DNA of 64,000 nt from Candidatus Ribeiella danica (GCA_016717335.1 JADKFS010000003.1:310001-374000), one strand, 5' to 3'; counted from the stretch's first letter, positions 19,401 through 27,289 are shown. Numbers and translations are program-made. The notes: generated from the sequence alone by a model not told the origin.

Positions 19401-19982
19401 CAGCGGCGCGAAGGACGGCGCGCGCCGCGAGGCGACGATCATGTGCAGCGTGGGTGGGGCGGCGCGCAGCAGGTAGCCGAGGATCTGGCCGATCACCGCC
19501 GACTCGCTCACCTGGTGCAGGTCGTCGAACACCAGAAATGCCGCCGTGGCAAGCTTGCGCTGCAGATCGCTGCACAGCGCGCCGGCCACGAGCGGCCAGT
19601 CGCGCTGGAGATTGGCGGCGCTCGACAGCACGCGCCAGGCCTCGGCCCCCAGGTTGGGAGTGATCGACTGGAATGCGCGGATCAGGTAGGCCAGGAGCAT
19701 TGCGGGGTCGCGCTCGCCGCGGTCGAGCGTCAGCCAGCAGACCGGCGCGCCGGTTCGGCTGAGCTCCTGCGCCCACTGCGAGAGCAGCGTCGTCTTGCCG
19801 TAGCCGGCCGGGGCGATGATCAGCGTCAGCGGGTGGAGCCGGACTTCCGACAGCAGCGCCTGGAGATCGGGGCGCAGCAGCATGCCCTCGCGGAGCGGGG
19901 GGGGCATGAGCTTCAACGGCAGCAGCGGCTGGACAGCGCGGCCGGGCTGGGCCACTGTTGTGCTGGGCGGAACAGCAAGCAT
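16491..19982 (-). CDS. STAND-family regulator with TPR repeats and C-terminal BTAD output
   Basis: 1163 residues, the largest gene here. Residues about 45-330 are a MalT-like NTPase: Walker A PAGYGKTTLLSQWAQEL, FLVFDDLHQV as Walker B, then a winged-helix-like arm (LPAELIDFLRLAALPERFD). The middle (about 380-870) is helical and TPR-like. A short HEAT-like piece (LGDLGVAAAYPSLRVLLKD) precedes the C-terminal DNA-binding part: a winged helix (LRIRTLGAFGVWRGDQEV, LPRDRVLESLWPEM, NNLRVTINRLAKAL) and a bacterial transcriptional activator domain ending YSALREMR. Such proteins act as ligand- and ATP-gated activators. It is divergent from the GT28 gene, a possible target. Ligand unknown. Confidence 0.88.
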   Translation of the reverse strand: MLAVPPSTTVAQPGRAVQPLLPLKLMPPPLREGMLLRPDLQALLSEVRLHPLTLIIAPAGYGKTTLLSQWAQELSRTGAPVCWLTLDRGERDPAMLLAYLIRAFQSITPNLGAEAWRVLSSAANLQRDWPLVAGALCSDLQRKLATAAFLVFDDLHQVSESAVIGQILGYLLRAAPPTLHMIVASRRAPSFAPLPRLRTEGHLIEISQRDLHLSAGEARQILAAQSVELDEEDLALLLARTEGWALSLQLAARALAGRSIERRGDLLNALAGSQEQLIGYLATEVLAELPAELIDFLRLAALPERFDAALLTEVLQRDDVPYLLGRAQALGLPILPLNERGDLLRFHPLWRELLLRTEGRAPAAAGQADANSATSEIPSGQTLSVPELHRRFGQALEARGDLEEALGHYASAGATAELARALRQRAWPLLQSPRRDSLRRWLELLPPEQRESDAELLYMWGYSQIVSNPDRGIAAIERAAEQYHQAELFERELRALADLSALLYLQGRPSSFVPSCVRAVRAANRVRDAWARGAALVAVAAILSTKGRYVAALRVARQATGQPLSPIWHWLMAMLVSSIDNRLGMPADALAVIDEALQLPQVERDDRLRQNLLRNRAMALYQQGQIVEATTLAFDAYRHLGDYYRDGSAGLSARQLALLLALQGRVEEATTYMAQARATFHDMGALAPLASLQAIELYILLLRGQAARACAAVGAMLHRLDEAEGPARDLRLRLLLALVLGEGGEHQRALALAQETAAQMQSRGYRLFLASAQLYSAYLAGLCHDEATRTAALGAGWALFAGGAQRFLPLLPPAALRDVIAAALRAGIAPPALSDVLRRQLPDQSLDLLRGLMDAGEPPVRAAIARLLGDLGVAAAYPSLRVLLKDRSPAVRQAAEDALTRLVYRPPYKLRIRTLGAFGVWRGDQEVRDRDWRSSKARQLFQLLLTERGRMLPRDRVLESLWPEMEPDAATNNLRVTINRLAKALEPDRPDGAPPAYLAQQSETYGFNTASDYQLDAAEFADAVAEGQRAARLGQRAAAVAAFRTAIQLYGGPYLPDNLYEDWTVVERERLSMLFNEAAIRLGALLLEEGLAHEAIGLAWRVLENDRAHEEAYRLLMRAHASLGERSTALRLYARCVAMLQEELGVEPLPETTALYSALREMR

Positions 19983-20187
19983 AGCGCGATCGTCGTCGGC
20001 CCTGAATTGCTAGGACAGTCACAGCTTGGCAGCGATCGTGAACGGAGCTGTGGCGAACGGCATTCTCGACATCGCTCGGGGCAGGTGACAAGCGACGCGA
20101 CGTTTTTCGCGGTCTCTCGTCCAGGCACATCGGACAGCTCGCGCTGCGCGCTGTGCTGGCTATGGATTATAGCACAGCGCGTCCCGC

Positions 20188-20217
20188 TTTACATGGGTGT
20201 ACGCTATATGGTAGGAT
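20188..20217 (+). promoter_or_regulatory. Candidate promoter of the GT28 gene
   Basis: TTTACA, 18 bases, TAGGAT, about 40 bases before the GTG start at 20258. The segment GGTAGGATACG around the -10 box is repeated just upstream of the ECF sigma gene (32105-32117), so this might be a shared regulatory signal. The opposite strand of this 275-base gap should also carry the promoter of the divergent regulator, but no clear hexamers are seen for it. Confidence 0.45.
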
Positions 20218-20257
20218 ACGTCCGCGAGAGGAGAGGTCGGGCTGCAAGGAGCGAAGC

Positions 20258-21559
20258 GTGAGTGGCACACCCAGTATCCTGTTCGCGATCTCCGATACCG
20301 GCGGCGGGCATCGCTCCGGCGCAGCCGCCGTCGACGCCGCGCTCCAGCAGATCGATGGCGGAACCGTCGATCGACATATCGTCGACATCCTGACCAGCAG
20401 CGGCATCCCGCTCGTGCGCGATGCGCCGGACCTCTACAACCAGCTGTCGACTCGCTGGCTGCCGTTCTTCGACCTGATGTACCAGCTCACCGACGGGCGC
20501 CGCCGGATCGACGCGCTGACGCACTTCGTGTACCTCCCGGCACACCGCAATATCGTCCGCGTGCTCGATCAGACTCGCCCAAACCTGGTGGTCTCGGTCC
20601 ATCCACTGGTCAACCGGCTGATTGGCAACGCCCGCCGCACCTACCGGCTCTCGTTCCGCTTTGTCACAGTCGTCACCGACCTGGTCTCCCTGCACGCCTC
20701 GTGGGCCGACCCGGACGCCGAGCTGTGCATCGTCGCGACCGATGAGGCCTACGAGCTGCTGCTGCGGCGCGGCTTCCCGGCCGAGAAGCTGCTGCGGACC
20801 GGCTTCCCAGTCCACCCGAAGTTCACCGCCTACAGCCGGTCGCGCCGCCAGGCGCGGGCTGAGCTTGGGGTCGAGCTTGAGCCGTTCACGCTGCTGGTGA
20901 CCAGCGGCGGAGTCGGCTCGGGCCAGCTGCGCGAGCTTGTCTTGGAGCTCGACCGCGCCTACCCTGAGCTTCAGCTCCTGGTCGTCACCGGAAAAAACGC
21001 CGCCCTGTGTGAGGATCTGCGGTCGCTCGGCCTGCGCCCCGGCATCCGGATCTACGGCTTTGTCAATAATATGGAAGAGCTGATGGCCGCGAGCGATATC
21101 GTGATCACCAAGGCCGGACCCGGAACGCTGATGGAGGCGCTGGTCATGCGCCGTCCGGTGATCGTCACCGAGGCGGTCGGGATGCAGGAGCGCGGCAATA
21201 TCGACTTCGTGCTGAACCACGAGCTGGGCGCGTTCTGCCCAACGCTGGACCGGATCGTGCCGGCCGTCGCCGACCTGATGGACCCGAGCACCTATGCCGG
21301 AACGGTCGCGCGGCTGGCCGACGCCGTGCCGCGCGACGGGGCGCTGCAGATCGCGCGGGTGCTGCTCGATCAGCTCCAGCTCGCGCCGCCGCCGCGCCGC
21401 CGCCGCCTGGTGCTGCCCAGTATGAGCACGCTGCGCCGGCTCGGCCCGCGCCGGCTGCGGCTGCCCCAGGCTCGCTCGAGGCTCAGGGCGCGCGCGCGCC
21501 AGCTGCGGATGACTTCGGCGCGCCGCTTCGCGCACTGGCGAAGAACGCACCGGTCGTAG
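20258..21559 (+). CDS. MGDG-synthase-like glycosyltransferase (GT28)
   Basis: 433 residues from a GTG at 20258 with AAGGAG seven bases upstream; the frame opens earlier (20153) but without a site. The N-terminus ILFAISDTGGGHRSGA is the signature of MGDG synthase/diacylglycerol glycosyltransferases, and VVSVHPLVNRLIG, VVTDLVSLHASWADP, LLVTSGGVGSGQL and ITKAGPGTLMEALVMRRPV complete the GT-B donor and acceptor sites. It probably transfers a hexose to diacylglycerol or another lipid at the inner face of the membrane. The last 75 residues are extremely Arg-rich (PPRRRRLVLPS onward), consistent with binding anionic lipid. It stands alone, divergent from the STAND regulator. Confidence 0.88.
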   Translation: MSGTPSILFAISDTGGGHRSGAAAVDAALQQIDGGTVDRHIVDILTSSGIPLVRDAPDLYNQLSTRWLPFFDLMYQLTDGRRRIDALTHFVYLPAHRNIVRVLDQTRPNLVVSVHPLVNRLIGNARRTYRLSFRFVTVVTDLVSLHASWADPDAELCIVATDEAYELLLRRGFPAEKLLRTGFPVHPKFTAYSRSRRQARAELGVELEPFTLLVTSGGVGSGQLRELVLELDRAYPELQLLVVTGKNAALCEDLRSLGLRPGIRIYGFVNNMEELMAASDIVITKAGPGTLMEALVMRRPVIVTEAVGMQERGNIDFVLNHELGAFCPTLDRIVPAVADLMDPSTYAGTVARLADAVPRDGALQIARVLLDQLQLAPPPRRRRLVLPSMSTLRRLGPRRLRLPQARSRLRARARQLRMTSARRFAHWRRTHRS

Positions 21560-21650
21560 ACCGGCGCTGTGGCGCGCCAGAGACCATCCGGCCGCTGGCA
21601 GCGGCACGTAGATTGCATTGAAATTGTAAGCTATTTTCATCTTATATTCA

Positions 21651-21680
21651 TTGACACAGCGCGCATGTTTAGGCTATAGT
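21651..21680 (+). promoter_or_regulatory. Sigma-70 promoter of the VanW gene
   Basis: TTGACA, 18 bases, TATAGT: a consensus -35 and a five-of-six -10. It is placed about 115 bases before the GTG start at 21797 in AT-rich DNA that contrasts with the surroundings, leaving a leader of about 110 bases. Confidence 0.75.
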
Positions 21681-21796
21681 TGCAGAGTACCCGATTCTTT
21701 CGACAGTTATGATATTCCGAACTTACATTACCGGCGCTGCTGTGATCGAGAAGGCGTGCTACCTGCTCTTTTCTGCCTGACGCTCTGGAGGCAAAT

Positions 21797-23836
21797 GTGT
21801 CTGCTGAGGAAATAACCCCGGATCGTGGCGTGGCCGGCCGGCGGCGCGATGACCCGTACGCGACGCGCCCGCTCTCTGTTCGGGAGATGGTCGATCGACC
21901 GCTCGATCTGCCGCTCCTCGACGGCCGGCCACGCGCGCGCGCGCCGCGCCGCCGCAGTGCCGCCGGCGTGTATGCCGTGCTGGGGACCCTGATCGTCGCG
22001 CTGCTGGTGGCCGGCGGCGGGCTCTACTACCTCGATCGCAGCTACCAGGGCAAGATCTACCCGAACGTGACCGTGCAGGGCCTGAACATCGGCGAGCTAT
22101 CGCCTCAGCAGGCCGAGGCCGCTCTGCGCGCGCGCTACGGCGCGTTCATCCAGCAGCCGGTCACGCTCACCTATGGCGAGCGCACGTGGAAACCCGGCCT
22201 TGCCGAGGTCGGCCTCGCGTTCGACTTCAAGGACGCGGTCGATCGCGCCTACCGCGCCGGGCGCGGCAATGGTCTGATCGAGAACCTCTACGAGGTCTAC
22301 GCGATCTGGCAGAACGGCCTGGAGCTGCCGGTGCACGCGACGCTGGATCAGAACGTCTTGCGCCAGTACCTCGCCGGGGCGACCGCCGATCTCGAGCAGG
22401 CGCCCGCCGACGCGGAGCTGCGGCTCGACGGCACGACCGTTACCACTCGCCCAGCGCGGGCCGGGCGCCAGGTGCTGGTCGATCAGACCGTCCAGGATCT
22501 CAGCGCGGCGCTGCTCTCGCTGACCCCGCGCACGGTCGAGCTGCGCACGCGCGACCTGGCACCGCGGCTGGACGATGCGGCGGCGGCTGAAGGGCGGCGG
22601 CAGATCGAGGCGATGCTGCAGGGGCCGCTCACGCTGAAGGTCGAGAACAAGGAGTACGTCTGGCCGCCCGAGCAGATTGGCCTGATGCTCGACATCGCGC
22701 GCGTGCCGAGCAGCGACGCAGCCGACCGGGTCGAGGTGGCGCTGAACCGCTACCAGGTCGAGCGGCGCGTGCGCTTGATCGCGGACGAGACCGGCCGTGG
22801 CAGCGTCAACCCGCGCGTGGCCTGGAACAACGGCGATCTCAAGATCGTCAAGCCGGGCAAGTCCGGCCTCCGGCTGGACGAAGCGCAGGCCAAGGCGGCG
22901 ATCCTGGCCGCGATCAGCGGCCCGAGCCGCACGCTGGCGCTGCCGGTGCGCGAGGTTCAGCCGCAGGTGACCGAGGCGAACCTGCACGACCTGGGGATCA
23001 AGGAGCTGGTCTCGCTTGGTCGCAGCGACTTCACCGGCTCGGCCGAGTACCGGATCACCAATATCGGCGTGGGGATGAATATCCTGAACGGCATTTTGCT
23101 CGCGCCGGGCGAGGAGTTCTCGTTCAACGGGAACATCGGCTCGATCGACAAGCTGAACGGCTTTGTCGAGGGCTATGCGATTATCCAGAATCGCACTCAG
23201 CTCGAGTTTGGCGGCGGCATCTGCCAGGACTCGACGACGCTGTTCCGCGCCGCGTTCTGGGCCGGCCTGCCGATCACCGAGCGCTGGGGCCACTCGTTCT
23301 ACATCAGCTGGTACGATAAATATGCGCTGGGCTCGTATGGCAACGGCCCGGGCATGGACGCGACGATCTTCACTGGCGGCCCGGACCTCAAGTTCGTGAA
23401 CGATACCGGCCACTGGCTACTGATGCAGTCGACCTCCAACCCGCGCACCGGCGTCGCCGAGATCGCGTTCTACGGGACCAAGCCGAACCGGCAGGTCGAG
23501 ATCACGCGCAAGGTCTACGATCGCATCCCCGCGCCGACCGAGCCGCAGTTTGTGTTCGACGCGAAGCAGGCGCCGGGGACGAGCCGCCAGAGCGACCACG
23601 CGCGCGGCGGCATGACGATCGACGTCTACCGGATCGTCACCGAGAACGGCGCGCGCAAGCAGCCCGAGCTGTTCCAGACGAAGTTCCGGCCGTGGCCGAA
23701 CATCTTCGTGTATAACCCGGCCGATATGGGCCCTGACGGCAGGCCAATGCTCCCGCTACCGGGCACGGAGCCTGCGGCCCAGCCGACGCCCGCGCCGGAG
23801 CAGCCGGCACAGCCGCCCGCGCCGACCAATGGATAG
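21797..23836 (+). CDS. VanW-family cell-wall-associated membrane protein
   Basis: 679 residues from a GTG with TGGAGG six bases upstream. Residues 1-50 are a charged cytoplasmic tail, about 55-80 one membrane helix (VLGTLIVALLVAGGGLYYL), then two peptidoglycan-binding-like G5/YoaR repeats (IYPNVTVQGLNIGELSPQQA and LTLKVENKEYVWPPEQIGLM), then the VanW domain (GVGMNILNGILLAPGEEFSF, FGGGICQDSTTLFRAAFWAG, ERWGHSFYISWY). The end is a Pro/Ala-rich tail. VanW proteins occur with glycopeptide resistance genes but most, as here, stand alone and probably act in the envelope; the biochemical role is unknown. A terminator hairpin follows. Confidence 0.9.
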   Translation: MSAEEITPDRGVAGRRRDDPYATRPLSVREMVDRPLDLPLLDGRPRARAPRRRSAAGVYAVLGTLIVALLVAGGGLYYLDRSYQGKIYPNVTVQGLNIGELSPQQAEAALRARYGAFIQQPVTLTYGERTWKPGLAEVGLAFDFKDAVDRAYRAGRGNGLIENLYEVYAIWQNGLELPVHATLDQNVLRQYLAGATADLEQAPADAELRLDGTTVTTRPARAGRQVLVDQTVQDLSAALLSLTPRTVELRTRDLAPRLDDAAAAEGRRQIEAMLQGPLTLKVENKEYVWPPEQIGLMLDIARVPSSDAADRVEVALNRYQVERRVRLIADETGRGSVNPRVAWNNGDLKIVKPGKSGLRLDEAQAKAAILAAISGPSRTLALPVREVQPQVTEANLHDLGIKELVSLGRSDFTGSAEYRITNIGVGMNILNGILLAPGEEFSFNGNIGSIDKLNGFVEGYAIIQNRTQLEFGGGICQDSTTLFRAAFWAGLPITERWGHSFYISWYDKYALGSYGNGPGMDATIFTGGPDLKFVNDTGHWLLMQSTSNPRTGVAEIAFYGTKPNRQVEITRKVYDRIPAPTEPQFVFDAKQAPGTSRQSDHARGGMTIDVYRIVTENGARKQPELFQTKFRPWPNIFVYNPADMGPDGRPMLPLPGTEPAAQPTPAPEQPAQPPAPTNG

Positions 23837-23859
23837 GCTGTAACCCAACCCGATCTGCG

Positions 23860-23900
23860 CACCCTCGCTCTCGCCGCCACGAGAGCGGGGGTGTCGTTTT
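23860..23900 (+). terminator. Rho-independent terminator after the VanW gene
   Basis: Arms 23860-23873 and 23880-23893 form a 14-base stem with one G-T pair around a six-base loop, followed by TCGTTTT. It begins 24 bases after the stop. A C/G-rich partial hairpin of the CCCTCGCCCCTGG type continues to about 23946. Confidence 0.75.
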
Positions 23901-23963
23901 GTCAGCTTCCCTCGCCCCTGGCAGGGCCGGGACAGGGGGTGGGGTGAATCTGAGACGAAGAAC

Positions 23964-24788
23964 CTACCTCGTGGAAGCAAGCAGAAAGACGACGAGCGCG
24001 ACCGCGCCGCCGGCGAGCGAGCTGAGCAGATTCACCATGTCGTTGTTCATCCAGCGCCAGCCGCGCAGCGGCCGGTTGGGTCGGCCGTCGCGCCCGACGA
24101 CGCGCTCGGTCTCGGTGCCGGTGGGAGTCTGATAGATCGCCTGCACCGTCGCGCCGAGCAGGCTGTCGGACAGGCTGCCTGCCACTCCGCCGAGCAGGGC
24201 GGCCGGGATCAGCCAGGCGCGCCAGCCGCCAAGCTCGGCCAGCGCGAGCAGCAAGCTGACGACTCCGATCAGGAGCCCGCCGGCCGCCGACGCGGCAAGC
24301 CCGTAGGCCGTGACGCCACCCGAGGTCCCTGGCTCGACGACCCGCCCGGTCGTGACCAGGCGCGGGGGGTGTGGGCTGAGCACGCCGATCTCGGTCGCCC
24401 AAGTGTCGGCGGTGACGGTGGCCATAATCCCGGCGAACACCGCAAGCAGCGCGATCGGCTCGCCGCTCAGGCCATAGATCAGGGCCAGCAGCGCGCCTGC
24501 CCCGCCGTTGGCCAGCGTCTGGTAGAGGTCGCGCCGCCCGCCCTTCTCGAACTTTTCGCCGGCGAGCCGCTGCTTCTGCAGCTGGCGGAAGTGTGATAGG
24601 GCGCTGGAGCTGATGAAGAAGGCGATCAGTGTCAGACCCCAGGTCCATCCGCCGAAGCCGAAGGTGAGCGTGCCGGTGATGATTGCGCCGAGCCAGCCGC
24701 TTTCGTTCAGCGACCCACGGCGGTAGGCCAGGCCGCCGATCAACGTGCTCAGAATCAGGCCGGCCAGAATGCGGGGAAGATTCAACAC
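23964..24788 (-). CDS. DUF92 integral membrane protein
   Basis: 274 residues, about seven hydrophobic segments. Family marks are GWLGAIITGTLTFGFGG near the start, FKKG-like FEKGGRRDLYQTLANGG, TADTWATEIGVLS and GTSGGVTAYGLAAS in the middle, and LSDSLLGATVQA. This is the DUF92 family, which includes the plant and cyanobacterial phytyl-phosphate kinase VTE6; CTP-dependent polyprenyl-phosphate kinase activity is therefore a reasonable guess in an organism that may recycle chlorophyll-derived phytol, but is not shown here. The final residues WMNNDMVNLLSSLAGG are also typical. The gene is alone, convergent with the VanW gene. Confidence 0.85.
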   Translation of the reverse strand: MLNLPRILAGLILSTLIGGLAYRRGSLNESGWLGAIITGTLTFGFGGWTWGLTLIAFFISSSALSHFRQLQKQRLAGEKFEKGGRRDLYQTLANGGAGALLALIYGLSGEPIALLAVFAGIMATVTADTWATEIGVLSPHPPRLVTTGRVVEPGTSGGVTAYGLAASAAGGLLIGVVSLLLALAELGGWRAWLIPAALLGGVAGSLSDSLLGATVQAIYQTPTGTETERVVGRDGRPNRPLRGWRWMNNDMVNLLSSLAGGAVALVVFLLASTR

Positions 24789-24837
24789 AGTTGCGCTCTC
24801 ACAGCGGTGATTCCTGCCCTATGATAGCACAGAACCT

Positions 24838-24870
24838 GAAGCGAGCCGCTGCGCAACAGCGGCTCGCTTC
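24838..24870 (-). terminator. Hairpin after the SRPBCC gene
   Basis: A perfect 14-base stem (24838-24851 with 24857-24870) around CGCAA, arm GAAGCGAGCCGCTG. It lies 155 bases beyond the stop of the SRPBCC gene and 50 bases before the DUF92 start, so it would insulate the two minus-strand genes. Confidence 0.55.
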
Positions 24871-24918
24871 ACGCGAGAGGCATGTTTCAATTCTAGGGAT
24901 TTCGCCTTGCCACTGTAC

Positions 24919-24938
24919 GGGCGCGATATATCGCGCCC
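24919..24938. repeat. Perfect 20-base palindrome with GTACGGGCGCG-type flanks
   Basis: GGGCGCGATA followed directly by its complement. The flanks (GTAC before, CCTACG after) fit a dispersed palindromic repeat type common in filamentous Chloroflexota and cyanobacteria, in which the flanks are kept and the stem varies. One copy only in this window. Confidence 0.6.
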
Positions 24939-25025
24939 CTACGCCTTTGGGGCAATGAACTGTCAAGCTCGATTGAACCATGCCAGCTTCAGGAGAGCAA
25001 GGGAGAACGGCGCATCGCGCGCCAG

Positions 25026-25469
25026 CTATTTGCGCGGCTCGACCCGCCGTGCAACCTCGGCCAGTGCGGCGTCCAGGTCGGGGCCGACCATGCCGGCCAC
25101 CTGGTCGGGCGGCACGAGCGCGGCGAGCAGCCCGATCAGCGGCACCAGGTCGAGCGAGAACATTGCTTCGAGATCGGTGCCGCCGTTGATCGGCGTCAGC
25201 GTCCAGCGGGCTTCGACTGGCACGGGCCGCCGCGAGCTGAAGACCACTTCGCGGTCGGTCTGCCAGCGCACGTCTCCTTCGCTGCGAATGTCGCCGAGCG
25301 GCCCAAATGCCATCTGGGTCGTGACGCGGGCGTAGTCGGCCTGGCGCTCGACCAGCTCGATCCGGCGCACGCGCGGCACGATGCCGCTGAGGTTGTTCGG
25401 GTCCGCCAGGGTGGCAAAGACAGCTTGCGGGGAGGCGTGGATGTGGAGGCTGCGATTGACACGGATCAT
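25026..25469 (-). CDS. SRPBCC (CoxG/START-like) small-ligand protein
   Basis: 147 residues, start ATG with GAGGTG five bases upstream. VNRSLHIHASPQAVFATLAD is the typical first strand and helix of the polyketide-cyclase/START fold; NNLSGIVPRVRRIELVERQ, DIRSEGDVRWQTDREVVF and the long C-terminal helix DLDAALAEVARRVE follow. The fold holds a hydrophobic ligand in a cavity; no catalytic residues are evident. It stands alone between a 520-base repeat-containing gap upstream and a hairpin downstream. Function unknown. Confidence 0.8.
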   Translation of the reverse strand: MIRVNRSLHIHASPQAVFATLADPNNLSGIVPRVRRIELVERQADYARVTTQMAFGPLGDIRSEGDVRWQTDREVVFSSRRPVPVEARWTLTPINGGTDLEAMFSLDLVPLIGLLAALVPPDQVAGMVGPDLDAALAEVARRVEPRK

Positions 25470-25656
25470 TAGGTCACCTCATCGTGCTCATCCGGTCGCC
25501 GTACGAAGCCGCTGGTGCGACGCGGCCCGGCCGCCAGGCTCGATCATTCCGCATACCGATGCCCAGCACAAGCAAGAACGGTGCCGCATTTCTTCAATTA
25601 TCGTGCATTTTCTGTGCATTCAGTGTACAACACATGTGGGATCGTGTCAACGATTG

Positions 25657-25739
25657 CTGCTATAGCAGTGGGTAAAACCATTGAGCCGGTATGCAAGAAC
25701 GAGATGCCGTTGTGATGCCATCCGTCTTCCTGCCGACTG
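25657..25739 (-). repeat. MITE-like repeat, copy 1
   Basis: An 83-base stretch that on the minus strand matches 47864-47946 with about 88 percent identity by hand count, including the unbroken block GATGGCATCACAACGGCATC. One end carries CTATAGCAGTGGG, which is the left end of the second copy in inverted form, suggesting terminal inverted repeats. No ORF of its own. It lies in the gap 25470-25991. Confidence 0.7.
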
Positions 25740-25775
25740 CCACTGGGTGTGACCGCACCACGACGCCGGCAAGAA

Positions 25776-25842
25776 TCCCCCCGCTCCCGCGCGTGGGAGT
25801 AGGGGGGCAAGCGGGGTGAGGGCCGACATTGCACGAGCCCTG
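25776..25842. repeat. C/G-rich hairpin plus an 18-base MITE-end sequence
   Basis: An imperfect hairpin (25776-25807, CCCCCCGCTCCC against GGGAGTAGGGGGG) is followed by GACATTGCACGAGCCCTG (25825-25842). The latter closely matches the inverted ends of the palindrome element at 54086-54215, so this may be one end of a decayed copy. The rest of the gap 25470-25860 shows nothing recognisable. Confidence 0.5.
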
Positions 25843-25860
25843 GCCCCAAAACGGCGCTGT

Positions 25861-25889
25861 TTGCACCTGGGGCATCCCTATGCTATAAT
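25861..25889 (+). promoter_or_regulatory. Sigma-70 promoter of the rpsF-ssb-rpsR operon
   Basis: TTGCAC, 17 bases, TATAAT: perfect -10 and near-consensus -35 at optimal spacing, 103 bases before the rpsF ATG. This long leader might carry regulation by S6:S18, known in other bacteria, but the leader structure was not identified. Confidence 0.8.
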
Positions 25890-25991
25890 CAGCGGCTGTA
25901 ATCGAATACGCTTCTGCCTCCCCGCACGTGCCGGTCGACGCGCAATTACGGCACGCTCTATGACGAGGGGGGCATCACCAGAGGAGGACCA

Positions 25992-26441
25992 ATGCGCGAG
26001 CGTCGGCGTGACTACGAGCTGCTCTTCATTATCTCACCCCTCCGGTCAACCGAGGAAGAGATCGCCAACACCCTCAACCGCGTGCGCCAGGCCATCACGG
26101 CTGTCGGCGGCGAGGTGACGGATGTTGACCAGTCCGCGCCCTGGGGCAGGCGCAAGTTTGCGTACCCGATCCGTGAGTACGCCGAGGGCGAGCCCAGCCG
26201 CCGCCCGTTCAACGAGGGCTACTACGTCCTCTGCCACTTCAGCTTGCCGACCACACAGATCACCACACTCGAGCGATCGCTCAAGCTCAACGACGCGGTG
26301 CTGCGCTATCTTCTGACCCTGGTCGAGACCAGAGGCCAGGCGACGCCGGCTGCCGCCCGGGTTGGTGCCGCGGCCAGCGCCGCCGCCGACGAGGACGACG
26401 AGGTTGACGATCTCGACGACGCGGCCGAGGATGAGGAGTAG
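25992..26441 (+). CDS. rpsF: 30S ribosomal protein S6
   Basis: 149 residues, start ATG after AGAGGAGGACCA. RDYELLFIISPLRSTEEE, GGEVTDVDQSAPWGRRKFAYPI and GYYVLCHFSLP are S6 landmarks; S6 pairs with S18 on the platform of the small subunit. Two differences from the usual 95-110 residues: an eight-residue insert EGEPSRRP before GYYVL, and a C-terminal tail that is Ala-rich then highly acidic (DEDDEVDDLDDAAEDEE), a kind of tail seen in some S6 proteins. First gene of the operon with ssb and rpsR. Confidence 0.96.
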   Translation: MRERRRDYELLFIISPLRSTEEEIANTLNRVRQAITAVGGEVTDVDQSAPWGRRKFAYPIREYAEGEPSRRPFNEGYYVLCHFSLPTTQITTLERSLKLNDAVLRYLLTLVETRGQATPAAARVGAAASAAADEDDEVDDLDDAAEDEE

Positions 26442-26503
26442 CGGGCTCCCAGGCTGCGTCGGACGGCGCGCCCCAGGACGACGGATGACAAGAGGTGACC
26501 GAG

Positions 26504-26944
26504 ATGGCCAAGGATCTGAATAAGGTCATGATCATCGGACGGCTCGGCAAAGACCCCGAGATGCGCTATACACCTGGCGGTAGCCCCGTGACGACCTTTA
26601 GCGTCGCGACGGGCCGCCAGTGGAAAGACAGCAACGGGGAGGCGCGCGAGGAGACCGAGTGGTTTAACGTCGTCACCTGGAACAAGCTCGCCGAGATCTG
26701 TAACGAGCACCTGCACAAGGCCAGCCGGATCTATATCGAAGGCCGGCTTCAGACCCGCCAGTGGCAGGATCAAGAGGGCCAGACGCGCTATCGCACCGAG
26801 CTGATCGCCAGCGATATGATTATGCTCGACGGCCGCGGCGCGCGCGAGAGCGCGCCCGACGAGGAGTACGATCAGCGACCGCCGGCGCGCGGCCCGGCCA
26901 CCAGGGGCTCGATTGATATTGGTGATGAGGATATCCCTTTCTAA
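26504..26944 (+). CDS. ssb: Single-stranded DNA-binding protein
   Basis: 146 residues from the ATG at 26504 (AGAGGTG upstream; a GTG at 26495 is less likely). The OB fold is complete: LNKVMIIGRLGKDPEMRYTP, VTTFSVATGRQW, ETEWFNVVTWNKLAEIC, IYIEGRLQTRQW, ELIASDMIML. A short flexible linker rich in Arg, Pro and Gly leads to the acidic tip DEDIPF, which recruits replication and repair proteins. It coats single-stranded DNA in the cytoplasm. Placement between rpsF and rpsR is the common bacterial order. Confidence 0.97.
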   Translation: MAKDLNKVMIIGRLGKDPEMRYTPGGSPVTTFSVATGRQWKDSNGEAREETEWFNVVTWNKLAEICNEHLHKASRIYIEGRLQTRQWQDQEGQTRYRTELIASDMIMLDGRGARESAPDEEYDQRPPARGPATRGSIDIGDEDIPF

Positions 26945-26970
26945 GACGTAACTGACGAGGAACAGTATAC

Positions 26971-27258
26971 ATGAGCGACTTCCGTAAACGATCGACCGGC
27001 GGGCCTGGTGGCGGCCCCGGTGGACGGCGCAAGTTTATCGCGCGCCGCAAGGTCTGCGCGTTCTGCACCGAGAAGATCCGCCTGGCAGACTACAAAGATG
27101 TCAAGCGGCTGCAGCGCTTTATCTCCGACCGTGGCAAGATCCTGCCGCGCCGGCGCACCGGCACGTGCGCGCGCCATCAGCGTGGCCTGACGACGGCGAT
27201 CAAGCGCGCCCGCCATATGGCGCTGCTTCCCTTTGCCGCGGCGCACACCCGCAGCTAG
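26971..27258 (+). CDS. rpsR: 30S ribosomal protein S18
   Basis: 95 residues. The first 22 are Gly/Arg-rich (STGGPGGGPGGRRKF), longer than usual. The core RRKVCAFCTEKIRLADYKDV, LQRFISDRGKILPRRRTG, CARHQRGLTTAIKRARHMAL is standard; the CAFC pair and CARH provide a zinc-binding set, so this is the C+ form. It binds S6 and 16S rRNA in the platform. It is 26 bases after ssb and probably the last gene of the operon. Confidence 0.97.
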   Translation: MSDFRKRSTGGPGGGPGGRRKFIARRKVCAFCTEKIRLADYKDVKRLQRFISDRGKILPRRRTGTCARHQRGLTTAIKRARHMALLPFAAAHTRS

Positions 27259-27289
27259 TATCCCGCACATTCTAGATTGCAACCTTATT

